A stretch of 64,000 nucleotides of DNA, taken from positions 1 through 64,000 of the forward strand of contig VDMD01000054.1 of the NCBI GenBank assembly GCA_007026445.1, in the 5' to 3' direction. Position 1 is the stretch's first letter; each line of letters starts with the position of its first letter. The DNA is from Schizophyllum amplum. Its lineage: Eukaryota; Basidiomycota; Agaricomycetes; Agaricales; Schizophyllaceae. Below are positions 57,048 to 64,000 of this stretch, one piece after another. The notes beneath the pieces were generated by a model. The model was not told the origin of the DNA. It ran no database searches and saw only the letters and a program-made list of their open reading frames with translations. Both the position numbers and the translations under genes were made by a program.

Positions 57048-58138
57048 CCGACCATTGCATTGTCATCCATCTATTCTTCTGTTCTGCTCGCACTAGCTTC
57101 AATGTACACGGATCATCCCTATAAAATCACTCTCGATATGTCTGGCCGCCCGCACGGCGTTCAAGGACGGGTTGGGCCTTGTCACCATTGCACCACGCGA
57201 CAGTCCCCAATCGAACTACCGTTATGTCGAAGTATATTGAATGCTTGCAGGCCACGCCGAGCGCCGCCCTCGGAACCTGCCGTGAGTCCCGTAGTTTTGC
57301 TATATCCTGCATCTCACAGCGAGCATACCAGTCACGCAATATCAGTGCTGTTGACCAGCGACGTATCTTCTGATGATTGCAGTCACCTTTGCCAGCGATT
57401 CGTTAGGACCTGGCAGCGGATGAACTGCAGATGGACTCCTACGGAGCGGGGCCTGTATCGATTCAGCGCACGACCTGCAATCTGAAGACATACGCGGCCA
57501 CCGACGCTCACCTCATGGGGCATTCTTACCGGTGGTGTAGGCACGACTCGCGTCGTAATGAACCGAGGAGGACGGTGACAGCGGGGCTGAGGCACGGCTA
57601 CGCATTCCAAGTGCACTATCTTGTCCCACAATACGACTGCGTGTTCTTCGAACCGACTGTACTGCTCCACTGAGAGATCTTCAATGCAGCCCCTTCAGTG
57701 TCGTCGGTGCTAGCGCCGGCTGTCAAGCTACGTCGCAAGGCATGTATTGCTCGGATGTTGAGCAGCATGGTGTTCCCAATGTCGCTTGCACACCCATTAT
57801 CATTATTGCGAGGGGAGGGCGTCGGCGACATCTCTTACCTTGTTCTGTCGCTGCATCTATCGAGAGGCCTCTTGCTCGCGTATACCTCAGAATATGTACA
57901 TGAAATACGGTCAACTTGTTGTGGGATGGCGGCAGTTGGGACTTCAAGACCCTCAGGGGCGTGGGAAGCTTTGCCGCCACAAACCAAATATGGTGCGCCT
58001 TGTTCTTTTGCAATCGGACCTCCATCATCGTCTGCGCGCTACCATGTTTCTCAGCCCACGAGCCTCGACGCCATAACAAGCAATACAAGCACAGCATATA
58101 TTGGATACAGGTCTGCGACTTAGGCCTCGCGCGAAATC
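57048..58138. other. Gene-poor stretch of ~1.1 kb
   Basis: Several short open frames occur on both strands. None has recognisable domains, and no convincing intron chain joins them. This could be two untranslated regions or a small unrecognised gene. Confidence 0.4.
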
Positions 58139-59322
58139 TCACGGCGTCGGGCTCGTCGACATACAATGAAGCACCAGCTGCATATACCCTTTCGCGCACG
58201 TCTCCAGGTCGGCCAGTGCGACATGTTCGTTGCTTGTGTGGGCAAGGAAGATGCTGCCAGGTCCATACAGATACTTGCGCACACCTGGGCCGTCATGGTA
58301 CTTGAGGAAGGGGATGTCTGTCCCGAACCCGACGTTGATGGTGTCGAAGCCGGGCACGGCGGACTGGATATTCGGTGGCGGATACTCGGCGACAATCTCA
58401 TAAGAGACCTCCGGATGCTGCGCGACCAGACCAAGTGTCGCCCGCTTGACGGCGTCGAACTCGCACGAGACGCGGATTGACACCGTCGCGGTGGCGGACG
58501 GCGAGAGGATGTTGGCTGCAAGTATGGCATCAGCCATATCAGCTAGGAGCAGGAGCAGAACGGCTACGCACGCGCTTCGCCACCGGAGATCGTGCCCAAG
58601 TTCACAGAAGAGGGACCCAAGAGCGGATCGGTGGGGAACTCGAGCTTCAGGATGTCGGAGAGCATGATGACCATCGTGTGGTTCGCGGAATGGCCGAGGT
58701 GCGGGTAGCCGCTGTGGCATGCGTGCCCCTTGGCCTGCAGCCGGAGGAGCAGAATTCCCTGATCATCTGTCAGCAACGATGCTAGATCGGCGGAGATGTG
58801 TGCACGCACCTTGTGCCCCAGCGCCAAACGGCTCTCGGTCGGCTCGCCGAACACGATATTCTCCCATCGCAGCCCCAGCTCGCTGGCCGCCTTCATGCCT
58901 GCCCCATCTACCTCCTCCCCGACCACGAACAGAAGCGCAAGGTCGCCCGCCTTCACTTGCTCCGCCGCGACCAGGCGCTCCGCCGCGCTGATCATAGCAA
59001 CTGCCGCCCCCTTCGCATCACACGTCCCACGACCGTACACCTTGCCCTCCGCGTCAGGCCCAGAGAATGGGATGAAAGGGGGTACCGTGTCGATGTGGGT
59101 GGTCAGGAGACACCTGGCCGGGCGCTTGTCTCCGAGATACGCATACACATTGGCGCGCGGAGACTCTGGAGCGATGGGGAGGAGCTCGACCGTGAAGCCG
59201 CGCGCACGGAGGACATCAGCGAGATGTGCTGCGACGCGCCCCTCATTGCCGGTGAGGGACTCGATGTTGACGAGGTCGTGGAGGAGGAGATCCATGGTTG
59301 AATGCCGGAGCGGACGGGCCAC
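58139..59322 (-). CDS. M20 family metallopeptidase (acetylornithine deacetylase-like)
   Basis: M20 enzymes are zinc-dependent amidohydrolases that split acyl-amino acids or small peptides. Segments in order are LVNIESLTGNEGRVAAHLAD, LLTTHIDTVPPFIPF (first zinc His and the catalytic-site Asp), YGRGTCDAKGAAVAMI (bridging Asp), LLFVVGEEVDGAGM (general base Glu and a ligand Glu), VFGEPTESRLALGHK, GILLLRLQAKGHACHSGYP with GHSANH, the dimerisation domain ending GTISGGEAPNILSP, and a C-terminal stretch with DTINVGFGTDIPF and FLAHTSNEHV (last zinc His). Two introns are placed: 58759-58809 and 58516-58571. Another in-frame Met at 59295 (MDLLLHDLV) may be the true start, since it sits directly before the conserved region. 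Confidence 0.88.
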
Positions 59323-59638
59323 AGGCGCCCGACCCTAAAGACTATAGCCTAAGGCCGAGCGCATTATAGCCTATCGAGGTGTCGCCGATCAGGCCACGTT
59401 CCCTTTTGCCGCCGTCCGTACCTCAGCCAGAGCACCCACCGCTGGCCCACCGTGTCCACCTCCCGCCCCGACATACCGCCGGCTAAATCTAGTGCCTGCA
59501 GCGGCCCCGCTGGCGCTCCTGTCCTTCACGCGATAAGAAGATAACGTGTCGCGCTATAATGCGCTCCGCACGCCAGTCGAGCGATAAACTCGCTCCCTGC
59601 TTGACTCGCCCGTCAGACGCGTCTTCCACTCGACCACC

Positions 59639-61400
59639 ATGGCAGCGGAGAAGAACGTCGAAGCTCAGAGGGAGGTTTTGGAGCCACCGAAGTGGCACCG
59701 TGTCGGACCCATCTCCCTCCCACCTTGTGCGCGCCCCATCTTCTGCAGCCCGTGCATCAAGCTAACCCCTGCGCAGACCGATCGACGCTCACGCAGACAT
59801 GTCTCATTGGCTTCATATGCTTCCTGGTTGTCGGTGCGTCGTGCGATGCATCTAGTACTCAACAAAATCTGACGCTCGTCCTAGGCATGTTCAACGTCTT
59901 GGGCTCGATCGGAGGTTCAGGTCAATTGGACGCGACGACCGCTGACAACTCGAACACGGTCCTCTACGCCCTATTCGCCGTCATCGCTCTCATCTCTGGT
60001 CCTATCTGCAACTACTTCGGCCCCAAGATCACGCTCGCGTCTGGTGGCATCGGCTACGCTCTGTACACCGCATCTTTCTGGGTACGCGCCTGGCATCGCG
60101 TGCATGGCCCTCTGCTCACTCTGCGCGATAGTGCTTCAACCACACCGCGAACGATGGTTTCGTCATGTTCGGTGGCGCAGCTTGCGGAATCGCCGCCGGT
60201 CTGTTCTGGACAGCCGAGGGCACCATTCTTATGTCCTACCCTATGGAGCACCAGAAGGGTGCGCATTGTCGCTCAGTATCAAGCCCCGTCTGACCCTTCG
60301 CAGGTAGTTACATCGCCATCTTCTGGGCGATATGGTCCATGGGCGCCGTCATCGGGTCCATCATTCCCACTGTCGACAACTGGAACCAAACAGAGAGTGG
60401 CACGGTCAAGGACGGCACATACATCGCCCTCTTCATCCTGATGTTGTGCGGTTCCTTCTTTGCGCTCTTCCTCGTCCGCCCGAGCAAAGTCGTCCGCGAT
60501 GATGGCAGCAAGGTCTTCCTCCACTCGTCGACTTCCATCATTCAGGAGATGAGGAACCTGCCGACTGCCCTCCGCCGCGAGCCCTACATCGTGCTGTTCT
60601 TCCCGTACGCCTTCTGCGGCCTCTGGTACATCCCGTACCAGAGCAACGACTACAACTCGTACTTCTTCAACGTGCGCAGCAGGGTGAGTGACATTATGTG
60701 CTCATCAGCATCATGAGCTCAAGTGCCGCGTAGGGCTTCAACAGCATCTGGTACAACCTTGCTAGCCTCATTGGTGCTGTCATTCCAGGCCTCTTGCTCG
60801 ACTTGAAGCGCTTCAACCGCCGCACACGCGCGATTGCCGTAAGTGACTACCTCCTTACATTTTCGTCGCACTGACATCGCACAGGGTTGGGCATTCATGT
60901 TCGTCTTGCTCAATGCTATCCTCATCGCCGGCGTCTTCCCCTTCCGCGAGTCGCACCGCGGTGTGGACTATGACGTGATGGACGCCCTCGACTCGCGCAG
61001 CAGCGGATACGTCTGCCTCTACTTCTTCTACGGCTTCCTCGACGGCGCGTGGCAATGCTACGCGTACTGGATCATGGGCTGCCTTTCCAACGACCCGCTC
61101 GTGCTCTCTATGTACGCGGCCTTCTACAAGGTCTTTGGCGCGGCGGGCGCGGCTATCGTCTTCTCCCTGGACGCGAACAAGAAGCCGTACGTGGACATGT
61201 TCGGGTCGTACTGGGGCCTCACCGCCGGCTCGCTCCTGTGCTTGCTTCCGCTTGTGCTGATGCGGGTGACGAACCACACGGACCCGGTCGAGGATGCCGA
61301 CTTCGTGGGAGCGGCGGGTATGCTGCCGGGCGCAGGCGCAGGGGAAGCCGTTGCGATGTCGGAGTTCGACAAGAAGGACCCCAGCGTGGTGCGCGAGTGA
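59639..61400 (+). CDS. UNC-93-like major facilitator transporter
   Basis: This is a multi-pass membrane protein of the UNC-93 (formerly DUF895) branch of the MFS, found widely in fungi with unknown cargo. The first exon ends at 59726 and joins 59777 to give LPPYRSTLTQTCLIGFICF. A second intron (59834-59884) leads to GMFNVLGSIGGSGQLD, ALFAVIALISGPICNYFGPK, FGGAACGIAAGLFWTAEGTI and MSYPMEHQKGSYIAIFWAIW. Then come ALFILMLCGSFFALFLV, a soluble loop, YIVLFFPYAFCGLWYIPYQS, SIWYNLASLIGAVIPGLLLD, WAFMFVLLNAILIAGVFPF, the GFLDGAWQCYAYWIMGCLSN segment typical of the family, and a last helix, ending in an acidic tail at 61400. At least five introns are inferred. Its neighbours do not suggest a substrate. 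Confidence 0.88.
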
Positions 61401-61663
61401 ATGATTAGATCTGCCTTGTTGTTTTGTCGTATATACGTTACTGGGTCCGTGTGGTATTTGTCTCTTGTGTATCAATCAACCTTGGATTACTTCGAGTTTA
61501 CTCATGATCAAGGACCGCTTTCGGGATGCGAGGCTCCATCAGCAAAGGTAGTCTCCAACGCAGTCGTTCAAGCAAAGGCAGCAGCAATATATTGAGTGAC
61601 TGAGTTATGATCTCTCAGACTTTATACAGTCGCATTGAAGGCATCGTCTTCACGCAGACAAGG

Positions 61664-63471
61664 TCACCAGTGACCGATAATGGCCTGCGGGAGGTATGTT
61701 TCCTCCAAGAACTTCATGTCTTCCTCTGATAATTTAATATCGATGGCACCTGCACATACGCGTGATCAACACCGACATCTAGTGACAAGCTGCACTATCC
61801 CACTCACCAACAAGGTCGTACAAGTTCTCCAGAGACGTCGTGCCAACGATGGGCGCAGATACACCTGTAACATCCTGATGAGAACAACAACGAATGCATT
61901 CAGGTCGTCAGAGAACGCACCCGGCCGCGCCATCACCCACGCCAGAGAGATCTGGGCCATAGTACATTCCTTCTTCTTCGCAAGCTCCTCGACACGCTTC
62001 ACGATCGCGTCCGTGTTCTCCTTCGCCTTGTCATACGTCCTCTGAGTTCTGTCAGACGCCGTGCGCTTCGTCTGCTGGTTCAGCGGACGTGCAAGAACAC
62101 CGCGCGCCAGCGGTGACCACGGGATCGAGCCAACCCCGAATTGCTGGAAATGGACGAGATGTTATATGGGGTGTATGCGAGTCGGGGGAGATGCGCACCT
62201 GAAGCGTAGGAAACATTTCGCGTTCCTCCTCACGGTATGCAAGGCTGTAGTGGTTCTGCATCGAGATGAAGGGCGTAAGTTTGTTCTGGATGGCGTAGGC
62301 TGTGCGGAGGGTCAAAGGGATGGTAGCAGCACTGTAGCAAATATATTCGCACTCTGCATGGCGTTGACTGAGAACGGGTGGTCAGAGTTAAATGTACACC
62401 ATGAAGAATTCCTAGCGTACACTGATACGCGTAGCACGACGACATGCCAATGTAACGGACCAAACCGGCCTGCACAACGTCATGCAGGGCCTGCATCTGT
62501 AGGTTGAGTGAACGTTGAGAGACAGTGCACTAAACTGCCGTCTGCCTTACCGTCTCCTCAATCGGCGTGTCTTTGTCAAAGCGATGACCTGGAAGTGAGT
62601 CGCTTGAGCACGGTTCAGTAGAAAATATCAAGACGCATACATTGTAAGACGTCAATGTAGTCGAGCTGCAACCGCTCCAGGCTATGCTTCACGGCGCCAA
62701 ATATATGCTGACGAAATGTAAGAACGAGCTGTAGATGAGAGAAGCAGCAGACGTTGAGCCGTACCTTACGGCTTAGACCATGCTGGTTGACGTATCCCGT
62801 GGTATCCGGGTCGATGTGAAGCGTCCAGCTTTCGCCAAAGTTGCGCTTCACCTCGGCGAAGAGCTGTAGCAGCGTATCTTGTCAACACACTACCCGAGGT
62901 CGTGATGCACTCTGCCCACCTTTGTCATGACCACAATCTCATCGCGCGGGAGGTTGTGCTGCTTGATTGCCTTCCCCAGAATAATTTCAGAGAGGCCGTT
63001 GCTGTAAATCTAAGCAACGTAGTAAGAAGCAGCTCATTCGACAAGGAGTCTGCGATGGGATGTGGGATACGTACATCGGCCGTGTCGAAGGTCTGAATTC
63101 CAAGGTCGTACGCAGCCTTGATATGCTTGATTCCCTCCTCCTCGGGGAGGACCCATGCCTGCCACTCTGTGCAGTTGTCCACGATGGAAGGTCATGCGTA
63201 CCGATAGCCATGCATGAAGTAGCAAGACACGTACGAGGCGCAGGAGGGTAGAAAAACGAACGCACACAGTAAGATGCCAAAATGATCGAGAAGATATTGA
63301 AGGCGCACCAGGGGATCCGTACGACATGCACCCAAGGATAATCTTGGACACCTTCAGGCCTGACTTGCCCAGTCGGACTACAATGGGTCAGCGCTAGTAG
63401 CAAGGGCACATATCCCGCACGATTTGGAATTGCATACCATAAGGCATCTTCTTCACTGGGCCGGTCGACAT
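61664..63471 (-). CDS. Aldo-keto reductase (aryl-alcohol dehydrogenase-like), copy 3
   Basis: The start at 63471 gives MSTGPVKKMPYG, then a GTATGC intron and RLGKSGLKVSKIILGCMSYG. Later exons read AWVLPEEEGIKHIKAAYDLG, QTFDTAD (Asp), YSNGLSEIILGKAIKQHN-type sequence (Tyr), MTKV (Lys), TGYVNQHGLSRK, HSLERLQLDYIDVLQ, MQALHDVVQAGLVRYIGMSS, AIQNKLTPFISMQNHYSLAYR, FGVGSIPWSPLARGVLARPL, MAQISLAWVMARPG and the end YLPQAIIGHW with TGA at 61664-61666. It is on the strand opposite to copy 2 and shares its intron pattern. It appears intact. Confidence 0.87.
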
Positions 63472-63961
63472 CTTGTAGAATTACCAGTGCGCTTGGGGAC
63501 AAGCACAACGTAGTGCACAGTCAAGCCCTAGGCCCAACGCCCTTCAAATCCATGCCTTTATGGACATCACTTCTCGGACGCGCGTCTCGGCGGCGGCGGT
63601 AGGCAGATCTGCGTCAGCAGCATTGATATTGAGTAGGGTCGAATACAGGTCGAGTATAGTCCGCCGCAGAACGAGATAGGCGCCACCTGGCACGACGGAA
63701 GTTAACCGTGAACATGTACTGACCTCGGAGTCCAAGTTGATCCAGAGGTGAACTTCGAGCTGTGACGTGTGACTTGACACGATTTGTCTAATCACGTGCT
63801 CTGAGGACGCGTAACGGGGTAACCCGGTGGTTGTCGATGTATGCTTGAAGCCATTGAAATAGTCCACGCACATTCCTATTGTTTGCTACAATTACATTGA
63901 CATACACATTCCGTTGAACACTGATACACAATTATCCGCCGTCCATCCTCTGGCAACAAGT
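63472..63961. other. Intergenic between two minus-strand reductases
   Basis: This holds the promoter side of copy 3 and the 3' flank of copy 4. No gene was seen. Confidence 0.5.
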
Positions 63962-64000
63962 CTACCAGTGGCCGATGACAGCCTGTGGAATGTAAGACTC
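63962..64000 (-). CDS. Aldo-keto reductase, copy 4, last codons only
   Basis: The minus strand reads ESYIPQAVIGHW and TAG (63962-63964), the same ending as the other reductases (YIPQAIIGHM, YLPQAIIGHW). The rest lies beyond the window. Confidence 0.8.
   Translation of the reverse strand, partial: ESYIPQAVIGHW

Noticed and set aside
57723..58199. 158-codon minus-strand frame between NOPCHAP1 and the M20 gene
   Set aside because: It overlaps the end of the M20 gene in another frame and shows no domain or splice pattern.

Overview
The window is nuclear DNA of a basidiomycete fungus, most likely an Agaricomycete. The evidence is many 45-65 nt introns with GTRNGT donors and CTGAC/CTAAC branch points, plus a gene content of a fungal PL14 polysaccharide lyase, a DNMT1-type cytosine methyltransferase with RFTS and BAH domains, GWT1, Mpv17, F-box proteins and AKR9-like aldo-keto reductases. 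No rRNA, tRNA, CRISPR array or complete autonomous transposon was seen.

Region 1 (1 to about 34,090) is a tandem array of an ~11 kb segment. An F-box/leucine-rich gene on the minus strand recurs with start codons at 543, 11798, 22942 and 33846 (spacings 11,255, 11,144 and 10,904 bp). Every copy is damaged or cut by the window edge; the best is the third. Between the F-box copies lie ~9 kb blocks dense in minisatellites, GC-rich palindromes, a TATA-box region with a large hairpin, and a plus-strand series of short introns. In the third block (28,906-29,935) removing these introns leaves one open frame of 241 codons, made mostly of exons divisible by three that each carry palindromic sequence. 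This unrecognised spliced locus is the most interesting unexplained item. The copies are mosaics of one another, which points to gene conversion or unequal exchange.

Region 2 (34,473-45,821) is ordinary gene-dense sequence: a secreted PL14 lyase with a very long low-complexity insert; a DNA methyltransferase (minus) whose catalytic cysteine codon is completed by splicing; a broken F-box family copy; and GWT1 (minus) with a 20-bp minisatellite in its last intron.

Region 3 (45,909-52,219) has two intact members of a second F-box family in inverted orientation around an Mpv17/PMP22 gene, followed by a 1.34 kb foldback element with long inverted arms.

Region 4 (52,476-64,000) holds an aldo-keto reductase cluster (one pseudogene, two full genes, one partial at the edge) interleaved with a NOPCHAP1-like protein, an M20 peptidase and an UNC-93-like MFS transporter. 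No single pathway links these genes. Several introns were placed by reading the sequence, so exon limits are predictions.
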